DNA of 64,000 bases from Rhynchopus euleeides. Taxonomy: Eukaryota > Euglenozoa > Diplonemea > Diplonemida > Diplonemidae. This document shows, piece after piece, positions 31,173 through 40,049 of this stretch (within the stretch, counting starts at the first letter, position 1; every line of letters begins with the position of its first letter). The notes below the pieces were generated by a model. The model had not been told where the DNA came from and made no database searches. It saw nothing but the letters and a program-made list of their open reading frames with translations. Position numbers and translations under genes: made by a program. The stretch lies in the NCBI GenBank assembly GCA_963210315.1, contig OY723309.1:1798001-1862000 (forward strand), written 5' to 3'.

Positions 31173-31235
31173 AGACACTTCTTTCCGGAGTTTAGCTAGC
31201 ACGATTCAGTTGGGCGATTCATTTGTCTGGTTTTT
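31154..31235 (+). repeat. Split direct repeat B2 (right end of VIPER-like element)
   Basis: 82 bp, identical to B1. The B1-A2-B2 unit reconstitutes the circular junction expected for YR retroelements. Confidence 0.9.
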
Positions 31236-31469
31236 AGTGAGGGCGGCTACCCCCACCTAATCCGCCGCTCAGCCCGCCAACTGGGGCTAGCCCCCCTAGC
31301 CCCACCGCTATCTTTTCCCCTGTTCTATTCTGTTGTGAGAAAACCCCCGCCAAACTATTGCCGAAACTTGGCGAAAGAGCGAAGATCTCCCCTTGATACT
31401 CTCTCGAACCGGTTCTCCAGCCGTTGCAGCCCGTCCGCCCCTCTCCTTCGTTTTGTTTGAGGTTTTTCA

Positions 31470-31690
31470 AGTTACGAGCGACGAAGCGTAGCGAAGTCGT
31501 GAAGTAACAAAGGAAATCGTACGATTTAGGTTTAGCACCTTCATGCCACTTCACATGGCTCAGCACAGCCTTGAGACAATGTGCGTGCCCAACAAAAGCA
31601 GTCCAGAGCTGTTCTCCACAGTTGCTGGACAGGGCGTCGCATTAAAGCGAGAGGGCTCCGATTTTTTGTCACCCACCCCTCTCCCCGCTG
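31470..31690 (+). repeat. Dispersed repeat beginning with GTTACGAGCGACGAAGCG, copy 1
   Basis: Matches 51210-51420 at roughly 80% by eye. Starts with an imperfect palindrome (GTTACGAGCGAC ... GTCGTGAAGTAAC) and continues through TCATGCCACTTCACA, CACAGCCTTGAGACA and AGTTGCTGGACAGGG. Both copies are followed within about 100 bp by a GGGGGCCCTCGCT MITE. Confidence 0.7.
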
Positions 31691-31718
31691 CCGTGCTCTT
31701 TTGCCATTCTTCAACCTT

Positions 31719-31827
31719 GGGGGCCCTCGCTGCCAGCCACAGCTAGTCACAGCTCGTCAGTCCGAGAGGGGAAGTGGGCCGTGGCTCACTTCTTCTCACT
31801 CATTCACACCTGGTAGCGAGGGCCCCC
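31719..31827. mobile_element. 109-bp MITE, GGGGGCCCTCGCT family, copy 1
   Basis: Inverted ends GGGGGCCCTCGCT / AGCGAGGGCCCCC. The interior keeps CTCACTTCTTCTCACTCATTC and GGTAGCGAGG as in the other copies. Confidence 0.75.
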
Positions 31828-33463
31828 TTGGGGGTTTCAAATGAACAACCTACTCCCTGGTGCCGTCAGCGAGTCTTGGGTGCCATTGATCCCGTTCATG
31901 CCTGATGGGGAACCGCGAGTGGGCAGAACAGAGTCAGTTTGAACCAGCGGCAGGATTAAGAGTTCTCCACGCGGTGTTCCGTCATGGCCGTGCAGCCTAT
32001 TGTCAAGAATTGAAACGAAAAAATACGATATGAAGCCCAACGAAAAATGCATCGCTTTTTGATGATTGATCATCGTCAGCAATGGGCGCTGTGGCGTATG
32101 GCAGGGCAGGGCCTTAGCTTACAAGCCACTCGCACCAGGCCTTTGACCCTTCTCCGATGCATACCTTCAGCCACTCGCGAGAGGGACACGTTTGTGTTTC
32201 TCAATATTCCCCTCACTGCACAGCGGCACTGCCCACTGTCGCATTTGCTGTTTTTTTTGGCCTTTGCCCTCTCGATTCCAAAGAACGAAGAATCCATACG
32301 CGAATTCTCTCTCCCTCCCATGTTGAAGAAGTTGCCCGTGTCGTTTCTGATCCTGGGACGAGACCCGCTCTGTTCGTAAAGAAAGAACCTAAAGCGGCCC
32401 AGGTTTATTGTGTGAACTGTGGTCGGTAGCATGTTTTATCCCAAGGAGTGCTGGGGGAGGGGTGGTGTATAAATCCTGATGTCCTGTGCCCATACACGAC
32501 GCGCTGGAAGACATAAAAGAGTGCATTCAATGCCTGCCCCTTTGTCTCCTCAGCTGGTGATCGTTGTAACATTCCACAACAAGCGTGTGGCCTTCGCTCT
32601 CGAGTGCAGAAAAAAAATGAACTGCCGCCACAAAGGCGCCGCACTGATACAGTCTTAGCAGAGAGCGAGTCACCCTGTGATTCTGAATCTCACCAGCCAT
32701 CGGTGTACTCCCACCTTTGGCAGAGGCGATAGATGCACAGGTGGAGAAGGGATGCTGTTTTCCTGTCGTATCCGGCAGTGGATATCGCATCCAAAGCAAA
32801 GGTGCTCGGTGTGTTTGGCATCACCACGGCAACAGTGTTCAAAAGTCTGTGGCTGTGTCGCCTCGCCAACTGGCAAGTCGCTCTTTCCTGCCACAAAGGG
32901 GCCCATTCTATCTAACTAAGCCATTGTGGAGACGGGCCTTCGCGACGCGTGCCAACGAGGCGCGTTTTGATGCGCTTCTCCCATTTTAATGAGAACAAAC
33001 GCGGAATGCTGCCGAAACTTGCCGAATAGCGAAGAGCCCTCCCTCCTGTTGGTGTCAGAACTGCGTTGAGGGTTAGGTAGAGAGAGGGTGTGCGTGTGCC
33101 TCTCGGTATCTCGTGCAACACATTGTGGGTGGCAGCCTGTTGCAACGGTCCTCACCTGAAGCAAAAAAAGTAAAGCAAACTATGAAAACATATACAAACA
33201 GTCAACAGTCAGACCGAAAGCTGCCCCCTCTCTCCTGAGGCATATCTCATCCATCGGGTGCGGGATTTGGACACCACAGCTCAAGCTCGTTCGACAGGCG
33301 TTCAAAACGGACCCCCTCCCCCTCCCCCGATGTAGCCAGGGTGTCGGTATCCAGCAGCGCGAGCTCGAGTCAAGGTCCTGCAGTAGTGACTCGCATGCCG
33401 CTGTCCCCAGTCTCCCCCAAACGCCCAATTTTGCACCCGCTTTGCTGGGACCAGCACACCATC

Positions 33464-33487
33464 ACACCATCACAGCCCCCTTTGCAG
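33464..33487 (+). promoter_or_regulatory. Putative splice acceptor before metzincin gene
   Basis: C/T-rich tract ending CCCCTTTGCAG at 33487, 42 bases before the chosen ATG 33529. It excludes an upstream in-frame ATG at 33442, whose extra 29 residues lack signal-peptide character. Confidence 0.35.
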
Positions 33488-33528
33488 GTGATAGGCAGCA
33501 GCCAGACAGAGCCACCCGACCTGTGGGG

Positions 33529-35106
33529 ATGTTGCACTATGCGGTGCTCCTGCTTGCAGGGGGTGTCTTGGCACAGCAGCACGGCACCACGATGGAGGCC
33601 GAGTTTGCGCGTTTCCAGAGCGGGGGTAGCGGACGTGTGTCGACCGAATCAGGTGCCGCGTTCAGCTACCGCGTCCTGTCGCGTATGCGCGACGGGGACC
33701 TGGAGACGGTGGAGGCGCACGCAGCTGCTGCCGGACCTGATGATGAGGGTGCAGCTGGCGAAGGGGGTGCGGCGCTCACAGACGAACAGGGCTTCGCCAA
33801 CCTGCTGGTGACATTGGACCACAGCGACAGGGCTGTCGAGGCGTTCCTCACCACGGCAGACGGCAGGGCCTTCCAGCTGGGGCGTGCGGCACCGCCAGCA
33901 GAACACTACGTCTGGGAAGCTGTTCCTGAGGGCGAGGGTGAGGGTGACGAGGCCCAGGATGCTGCCGAGGCAGGCGCCAGCTCTGCAGAGCGCGAGGCGG
34001 ACGTGCTGGCGGTGCCTGGGGGCGAGAAGGACCGCAGCGGGCAGCACGTCGTCGATGTGTTTGTCGGGTTCTCCAACGAAGCAGCGAAGCGCGTCACCGG
34101 GAGCATCCGTGCCAAGGCGCAGTCGCTCATCAGCTGGACCAACATGGCACTGCGCAACAGCAAGGTGACGAACGGGCGCCTGCGCCTGGTGGGTGTGGCG
34201 ACACACCCCGCGAACCCTGGGCTGATCCCGGCGATAAAGCAGCAGGCGCGCTGGTTCCAAAAGGAGATGGCGAGCTCCGGTGCGGACATCACCTTTGCGG
34301 TGCAGGTATACAACAACGACGGCCCTGCGATAGGCCGTGGGCAACTTGGGGGCAGGCGTGCATCCATCCTCGTCAACAAGCATCCGAGAGTCTTTGCACA
34401 CGAGGCGGGTCACCTGAGTGGGGCGATGCACTGCGTCAAGGAAGGGCAGCGTCATTCACGCTACGGAATTCGCGACGTCACCATCATGTGCTACGGGACG
34501 CAGCCCATCTTCTCCAACCCTGCTGTGCGGTTCGGGGGCAAGGTTGTGGGGGTCCCCGGGAAGGCCAACGTGGCGCAGGGCTGGCGCAGCATCCTGCCGA
34601 AGATGTCGGGGTACGCACGCCACACCATCCCCTTCGGCGCTCCTGCCCCGCAGCCGAGGCCGAGGCCGCAGCCGCGCCCCTCCCCGCCGACACCCGCCCC
34701 ACGGAAGGGTGGGAAGCTGGTGGCTGGGCGTGGGTACCGTGTGTCGCTGTTCGGGTCGCGGAGGTTGCAAGTGTCAGGCGGCAGGGTGCGCCTGTCGCCA
34801 CCGTCGCGGGCGCGGAACCAGCAGTGGCGCCTGCAGGCCAGGGGCGGCGGCTATGCCCTCGTCAGCATGCAGTCGCAGCGGTGCCTCGCTGTGCAGCGTG
34901 CCTCTCGCGCTACCGGGGCGGCGCTGGTTCCGTGGCGCTGCCGCGCTCTGAGGTCGGACGTGTTTGTGGCGGTGCCTGCCCCCGGAGGGAGCTACATGCT
35001 GCGCGCATCCCACAGCGGCAAGTGCATCGGGGTGGCTGGGGGCAGCCTGAAGCAGGTGGGCTGCTCTCCGGGGCAGAGGGGGCAGCGCTTCCTCTTCACG
35101 GGCTGA
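33529..35106 (+). CDS. Secreted metzincin metalloprotease with ricin-B-like domain
   Basis: 525 aa. The first 15 residues (MLHYAVLLLAGGVLA) form a clear signal peptide, which decides the start. A pro-region of about 150 residues, acidic in its second half, follows. The protease domain (about 165-375) has the zinc site HEAGHLSGAMH at 291-301 (consensus HExxHxxGxxH; zinc ligands H291, H295, H301, base E292) and the Met-turn Met at 320 in IMCYG, so it belongs to the metzincin clan. A Pro/Arg hinge (PQPRPRPQPRPSPP) leads to a C-terminal beta-trefoil-like region (about 400-525) with repeated Q-x-W / CL-V motifs (NQQWRLQA, RCLAVQ, KCIGVAG) typical of ricin-B lectins. Likely a secreted or vacuolar protease targeted to glycans; substrate unknown. 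Single exon. Confidence 0.85.
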   Translation: MLHYAVLLLAGGVLAQQHGTTMEAEFARFQSGGSGRVSTESGAAFSYRVLSRMRDGDLETVEAHAAAAGPDDEGAAGEGGAALTDEQGFANLLVTLDHSDRAVEAFLTTADGRAFQLGRAAPPAEHYVWEAVPEGEGEGDEAQDAAEAGASSAEREADVLAVPGGEKDRSGQHVVDVFVGFSNEAAKRVTGSIRAKAQSLISWTNMALRNSKVTNGRLRLVGVATHPANPGLIPAIKQQARWFQKEMASSGADITFAVQVYNNDGPAIGRGQLGGRRASILVNKHPRVFAHEAGHLSGAMHCVKEGQRHSRYGIRDVTIMCYGTQPIFSNPAVRFGGKVVGVPGKANVAQGWRSILPKMSGYARHTIPFGAPAPQPRPRPQPRPSPPTPAPRKGGKLVAGRGYRVSLFGSRRLQVSGGRVRLSPPSRARNQQWRLQARGGGYALVSMQSQRCLAVQRASRATGAALVPWRCRALRSDVFVAVPAPGGSYMLRASHSGKCIGVAGGSLKQVGCSPGQRGQRFLFTG

Positions 35107-35619
35107 ACAGAAGAGACCACCCTTGTGTGTGCCACGAGAGAGGTGGCCCACCCCTGCCCTGTGGTGTCTTGCCAGGGGTCTGCTGGGCAAGTGATTCTTA
35201 CTGTTTGGTTCCCGAAAGGGGAAAGGGGTGCCCTGCTGCGCCAGCAGGCGTAGTTGTCTGGAACAACCCTTCTCCACTCGCCCTGTTCCCCACTCCCCTG
35301 CACTCCCAATCTCTCCTTGCACTTTGCACTGCCGCTTTGTCAAACCCTTCGAGACCTATCGACTCATACACGGTGGACTCCAGCGGGGGTAGGGTAACCC
35401 TTTTCGGGAGTCTCAACTAGGGGGAGTCCAACTCCCGCTAGCGGGAGTCTATACTCCCGCTAGGGGGAGTCTGACTCCCCCTAGCGGGAGTCTTTTCACC
35501 TATTTTCACTCATTTTTCCCATGATACCTATGCAATGTGGCACTCGTCACTGAAGTACAGCCACACCAAACGAAACGGACGTTTCCACCCATCCCAGCTC
35601 GCAGACCTGATTCACAAAA

Positions 35620-36000
35620 ATGGGGAAGACGACAACGAAGCCGGCAGCGAAGCCGGCGGCAAAGTCGATTAAGAAGAAGAAGAGCGCAGAGAGTCCCGAG
35701 GCTGCGGAGGCGACGAACATTGTGCATGATTTTTGCACGGCCTTCCCTGTTAAAAAAGGGGGCAGTGTGCTGACACTGGGATCCATTAGAAGGCTCCTAG
35801 CAACGGTGTTGAGCAAGGAGCTCCACAAGCACAGCACCCAGGTGGCCAACGCAATCATCGCCATGTCTTCCCTGACATGGATAAGTTCGCTGTCAGGGAA
35901 GTCGCAACGATGCGGAAGGAGGGCGCTCTCCGTCATATACAAGGTGGAGGCGAAGTATGGCAAGGTGCAGGATACAAACGTGTCGTCGGGGGCAGCCTGA
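35620..36000 (+). CDS. Basic 126-aa protein of the TIR element, unknown family
   Basis: ATG 35620 lies about 95 bases inside the left inverted repeat. The N-terminus is Lys/Ala/Pro-rich (KPAAKPAAKSIKKKKS), like histone or nucleoid-protein tails. It is followed by an alpha-helical stretch (SIRRLLATVLSKELHKHSTQ and VANAIIAMSSL) that could bind DNA. No recognised family. From about 35868 another frame also reads protein-like (MDKFAVREVATMRKEGALRH), so a frameshift or alternative coding cannot be excluded. The GC content and codon use are less biased than in the cellular genes. Confidence 0.4.
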   Translation: MGKTTTKPAAKPAAKSIKKKKSAESPEAAEATNIVHDFCTAFPVKKGGSVLTLGSIRRLLATVLSKELHKHSTQVANAIIAMSSLTWISSLSGKSQRCGRRALSVIYKVEAKYGKVQDTNVSSGAA

Positions 36001-36146
36001 AGCCGCGAATGATCGCGACACGGGCGAACGGCTTGGCACCGTGGGTCTGGATAGATGCTGGAGTTCGGCCGGGTGAAACCGGAAGTCGCAGCAAAATTTG
36101 CCCCCCCAGATTTCTTCCTCAAACCCACCCGTGGGCTGATCCGGCC

Positions 36147-36245
36147 TTGCACGGTGGACTCCAGCGGGGGTAGGGTACCACTACCGGGTTTAACCCTTTT
36201 CGGGAGTCTCAACTAGGGGGAGTCCAACTCCCGCTAGCGGGAGTA
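36147..36245 (+). repeat. Internal copy of the TIR-element left end
   Basis: Repeats GCACGGTGGACTCCAGCG, CCTTTTCGGGAGTCTC and CCCGCTAGCGGGAGT in the same order as 35366-35450, with about 16 extra bases after GGGTAGGGTA. Confidence 0.85.
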
Positions 36246-36817
36246 TAGATCAGCAGTGGGCAACAATGAGGCGATGCGGGGGGCGAGGGCACCGATGCTC
36301 ACTGTGCGACATCCCAGAAGAACGCTGGTATCAACAGGTGCATCGATACCCGCACCTGACTCTCTCTGAGATGAAAGAGGCTGGCTACCCCTCCCTCTTG
36401 GCAGGTGTGCTTCCCAATGCCCGCTACGTCACCCCAGCACTCCATGACTGCAAGGGGCTCGCCATGCGGCTGATCAGGGTACTGGATGAGACAACAAAAA
36501 AATATTCGACAAGACTGGTGCCCCTGATTTACCCCTTTTTCACTACGCACAAACTACGCAATCTGGGGGGGGGGTCTCGCTTTTTGGTCCCCCCCCAGTT
36601 TTTTTTGGTCCCCCTTTCTGTGTGGCTACTGAGACAGGACTGGAGGCACTGCGCTGACCGAGCAAAAAATTATTGCCAGAACTCACTATACACCGTACGA
36701 AAGAACGCACGACATGTGGGGCGGGACTCCAGAAACACCTGGGCAAGGTTGCCCCATGCCCAGAAACACCTGAGAAGGAAGTGAGTTCCAGGAGCCGCGT
36801 AGAACACCCTCGAGATT

Positions 36818-37135
36818 GTGAATGATGATACGATCACAGCCTTCAGGGCGCTGCGAGGTGCCACCCTGAAGGTGGCCCTTGACATCAAGGAGAGCGTCGG
36901 CCGAGGGGTCGACGAAAAGCTGAAGAAGGCGCTACTGGCACTGGATCCCGCGGGGTATACGGAGGTCACCGCCACACAGGCAACCTCCGCTGACAACGTC
37001 CAGGAGACGTTATCCGAGGGGATCACAACGGCACTAGAGATCTGTGTCACGGGATCCAGGCGCCCACTCTCCCTCGACGGTCTGGGGATTGTTGTTGGGT
37101 ATGGTGTCGTTTCCTGCAGCTGCAAAAAAGCGTAG
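36818..37135 (+). CDS. 105-codon frame in 1.0-kb element, unknown
   Basis: Open frame from a GTG at 36818 to TAG 37135, with no in-frame ATG, so an upstream exon or non-AUG start would be needed. Balanced composition: helical TAFRALRGATLKVALDIKES and GVDEKLKKALLALD, then a Thr/Glu-rich part ending VSCSCKKA. The same peptide is encoded without change in copy B (50531-50848, minus strand). No family recognised. Confidence 0.35.
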   Translation: MNDDTITAFRALRGATLKVALDIKESVGRGVDEKLKKALLALDPAGYTEVTATQATSADNVQETLSEGITTALEICVTGSRRPLSLDGLGIVVGYGVVSCSCKKA

Positions 37136-37156
37136 CAACTGTGCTTCCTTCTTCCT

Positions 37157-37422
37157 TAATGATGCGTTGACGCTTCCACCCGGAGGAGCTGAAGCAGGCA
37201 CCGCTTAATGATGCGTTGATGCTTCCACCCGACGAGCTGAAGCAGGCACCGCGCCAAAGGGCACCCCCAAAGAGACCTGCAAAGACTGCGTCGAAACCCG
37301 CACCGAAGGCTGCCAGCGCTGCAGCACCTGAAGAACCTGCAGCACCTGCAGCACCTGAAGCGCCTGCACCCTCACTGACCCCGGAACAGCAAGAACTCCT
37401 TGAGTTTGGGGTCCCGGCATAG
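37157..37422 (+). repeat. Internal tandem repeats and Ala/Pro/Glu-rich frame in 1.0-kb element
   Basis: A 48-bp unit starting CTTAATGATGCGTTGA is repeated twice (about 37157-37252). A low-complexity frame follows (37216-37422) reading KRPAKTASKPAPKAASAAAP and ending LLEFGVPA. Its AAP/EEP codon repeat has one 9-bp unit more than in copy B, a replication-slippage difference. Confidence 0.6.
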
Positions 37423-38706
37423 AGACAGAGAATGGCTGAGTAAATCAAAAAATGAGACCCCCCCCCCCCTTTTCACTACGCACAAACTACGCAATATGGG
37501 GTCGTCAGGGGCACCAAAGACCTGTACAAACCTTGCACTGAATGTGTCGCAGCATGGGACAGGTGCTCAGTTCCGGAAGGTCGTGCTTGCCTGTCACAGG
37601 ACACACCTACAAGGGCTTGTTCCGCTACCTCTTTGTCTCCCTTGCAGACCTCATGCATTTCCGGTATGCAGACATCCCCTGGCGCTTCTGGGGATGCAAG
37701 GATGAGTCAGCCCGGATTCCCTTCTTGCGTGCTCGGATCTCAGGGCATATATTTCACTGGTTGATGGAGCATGCCGAAAAGGGATCAACGCGCAATGCCT
37801 ACGTACACAGTCTCCATCATTGGTGGGCTCCAGAAGATGCAGTGCCTCTGCAGAACAACGACGAATGAAGAAGCAGAGAACGGACATCGCAAGAAAGATG
37901 CCGTTGCAATCGCCAGCTCCGCAACTTACGAGAGAGATCTTGCGATGGCAGAAGAGAAGCGGCGCGCATCGGGCATGCCTTGGAAGGTTGCGCACCTGTC
38001 GCAGGACGGGATCCTCGGGTATAGATAAGTCATTCTGTGTCCGTGTCTGCACACCCGACACGCTCATAGATTGGCTGTGTATGTTCTTTGCACACAGTTG
38101 ACACAGCTGCAGAAGGGGTTTGTGCACTGCAACACACAGGACTTCGTTGAACCCATCAGCGCGCCCTACTTCCTGTTCCGGTTCCCCGAAGGACACCGCA
38201 AATTATCGCTCTGCTTGTGCAAAATGCCAATCCCGCTGGGGGCGACTTTCACACCATTCGTGTCATCCGAGGCGACTTTGAGCACGCTTGACCAACGCGC
38301 ACAGCAGGAGGGGGATGACAGTTCTGACGAAGAAGATGAGGCCTGCAGGATGGCTTGTCTTGCCCAAGGTGTAACACAACTACGACAGGCGATGGCCGCA
38401 CTTTGACACCTCAAATTCTAACCGCTCACCTCCGCAGGTGCAGCCGCTACCAGGAGGATAGGTAGGTAGTCCAGAGTCCGGGGAAACTGACAGAAGCAAA
38501 ACAAGCCCCTCCCCATCCCTCTTCCACCATGATTTTACCCCCCACGCCAGTAGACTGTAACTATATCATGGGAAAAATGGATGAAAATAGGTGAAAAGAC
38601 TCCCGCTAGGGGGAGTCAGACTCCCGCTAGCGGGAGTCTTTGACACCCGCTCAGACTCCCGCTCCCAGACTCCCGCTAGGGCCGCTGGAGTCCACCGTGT
38701 ATGAGT

Positions 38707-39990
38707 GGAAGATAAGATAACCTGCCGTGCCGGCGTGTGTTATCCGCTTTTTTCAGGCACAGGACCAACCGGATTTGTGGAAAAAAGTAGTCCCCACCTG
38801 CAACCCCCCCCGTCCCTCCCTCCCCTCCCCACCGGTCTCTCAAGGTTGGCACTCGGCAGTGCGTAGAGGCAGTGCAGCAACGCACATCACCCTGCGTCAC
38901 TTCATTTCATCCTGTCACCCTCTTGTCCTTCTTACCCTTATGCACACCCCACAAGGCATACGCCTGTGGGGTCTGTGCCTCTCTGCACACCAGCAGTGCG
39001 CCTCTTATTGCTGTTTGGTGCCCCTAGACATATGACGTGGTGTGAACACAGACGCAGGCCACCTGGCTATGTTTGATTGCCACGCTTGGAATCGGGGGTG
39101 CCGTTCTAATTTCCCACTAGTTTACCTTACCACAGGGACCCCCCTCTGCCTCTCTTGTATGGTGTCTTCCCGACGACAGGTGCACGCGTATGTGTCCACC
39201 TTGCGTGCTATGTTTTTTGCCCAATGTCGGATGCTTCTGGAGCCTGGTTAGAGCCAGCAGCTCGACCCAAATGAATTGACAGGCCACGTCTCGTTGACAG
39301 CAACACCGGCCTGGATTGCCCGTCGCCTGGCGACTGCCGCATGTTGCCACCTGCTCTTTGCTTCTTTTTCTTTGCCCTTGCCTTGCTGTTCTGCCAGGCG
39401 TTTCCACATTTGTTCCATTCCCCTTTGTTGCGTGTGTTTTGTCAGGAAAGACACGTGAGACCGCACACCACTCTCCCAGACCACCCCCAATACACCCCCT
39501 CCTGGTCCGTCCAGCCAGCCCAGCAGGGCAGCCCGACGGCGGTGCCAGAGCCTGCTGCGAGGTGCCAGGAGGGGGGTGTGTTCTTCCAGAACAGCATTGG
39601 GCTCGCCGGCGAAGCGAGGGTGGGCATCGCGGACATTGATTTTGCCAATCCACACCCCCACCCGCCCACCCGACCCAACCCCCCACCCAACTGCCGCTCC
39701 CTCGTTGTCACGCGCCAAGGTGTGTCCCGCGTGGGGTATATCAGTTTCCGTCCCCGCGGCTTTCCTGCCCCTCGGCAGACCCACACAAGCCACCACACAG
39801 ACACACACGAAGACACACCTCCCCCGCACATCGTATGCTTCCAGCGTGAACGCCTCAGAGCCCCCACCAACCACCACCCCCCTTGACGGGGGGTGGTGGG
39901 TCCCTGGCGGGGTGGGCCTCCACCGGAGGGCAGAGAGGTGGGGGCGGTTGCGGATTGGGTGAACCCACCACACCCGATCGCACCGCAACC
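38707..39990. other. Intergenic, no supported gene
   Basis: C-rich spacer between the TIR element and the channel gene. The frames seen are low-complexity and no repeat shared with other parts was noticed. Confidence 0.5.
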
Positions 39991-40020
39991 CACCGCCCCT
40001 CCGTCCCCTCCCTCGCTCAG
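39991..40020 (+). promoter_or_regulatory. Putative splice acceptor before channel gene
   Basis: Pyrimidine tract ending CCTCGCTCAG at 40020, 30 bases before ATG 40050. Confidence 0.35.
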
Positions 40021-40049
40021 CTGAGTGAGAGCGGGGCCCTCTGAGCGAG

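Larger units (their letters stand above)
26515..31235 (+). mobile_element. VIPER-like tyrosine-recombinase retroelement, full length (~4.7 kb)
   Basis: Bounded by split direct repeats in the order A1 - genes - B1 - A2 - B2, a structure specific to YR retroelements (Ngaro/VIPER/PAT types). Three open frames in order Gag, tyrosine recombinase, RT/RNase H match the VIPER/TATE order of trypanosomatids and differ from DIRS and Ngaro. All three frames are uninterrupted. A poly-T run (26500-26514) precedes A1 and B2 also ends in TTTTT. A degenerate solo copy lies inverted at 46821-47112. No target duplication is expected or seen. Confidence 0.88.
31236..33463. other. Intergenic and repeat remnants, no supported gene
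   Basis: Contains a dispersed repeat (31470-31690) and a MITE (31719-31827). Motifs such as TAGCGAAGAGCCC near 33020 resemble MITE ends. No protein-like frame. Confidence 0.5.
36516..37516 (+). mobile_element. 1.0-kb element with TGGTGCCCCTGA ends, copy A
   Basis: 1001 bp with 12-bp inverted ends (TGGTGCCCCTGA / TCAGGGGCACCA), flanked by a perfect 5-bp target duplication AAGAC (36511-36515 and 37517-37521). A 26-bp subterminal direct repeat containing CACTACGCACAAACTACGC occurs near both ends. Copy B (50158-51150) is nearly identical and inverted. The superfamily is not identified; no DDE transposase is encoded, so it may be non-autonomous. Confidence 0.85.
36266..38406 (+). pseudogene. Broken gene of the TIR element (possible transposase-like protein)
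   Basis: Coding-like pieces lie in several frames. From 36266: MRRCGGRGHRCSLCDIPEER, with a Cys pair CSLC and a block GVLPNARYVTPALHDCKGLA similar in style to transposon-encoded proteins. This is interrupted at 36515 by the nested element. From about 37650: ADIPWRFWGCKDESARIPFL. From about 37800, +1 frame: ENGHRKKDAVAIASSATYER. From about 38100: LQKGFVHCNTQDFVEPISAP, ending in an acidic tail and TGA 38406. Some joins could be introns (e.g. TTGCAG near 37648, CACAG near 38106), but at least one looks like a frameshift. Not assigned to a family. Confidence 0.45.
35362..38706. mobile_element. 3.3-kb element with ~150-bp terminal inverted repeats, superfamily unknown
   Basis: Left end 35362-35526 and right end 38564-38706 are inverted copies. 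Both begin ACTCATACACGGTGGACTCC and end near ATTTTTCCCATGATA. Inside they carry several palindromic CCCGCTAGCGGGAGT units. A third, direct copy of the left-end motif sits internally at 36147-36245, suggesting a nested or composite origin. No clear target duplication. It encodes a 126-aa basic protein and a broken gene (below), and is itself interrupted by the 1001-bp element at 36516-37516. No transposase of a known superfamily was recognised. Confidence 0.75.

Noticed and set aside
36267..36784. 172-codon frame as a complete protein
   Set aside because: It runs across the left end of the inserted 1.0-kb element at 36516, so its second half belongs to another sequence.
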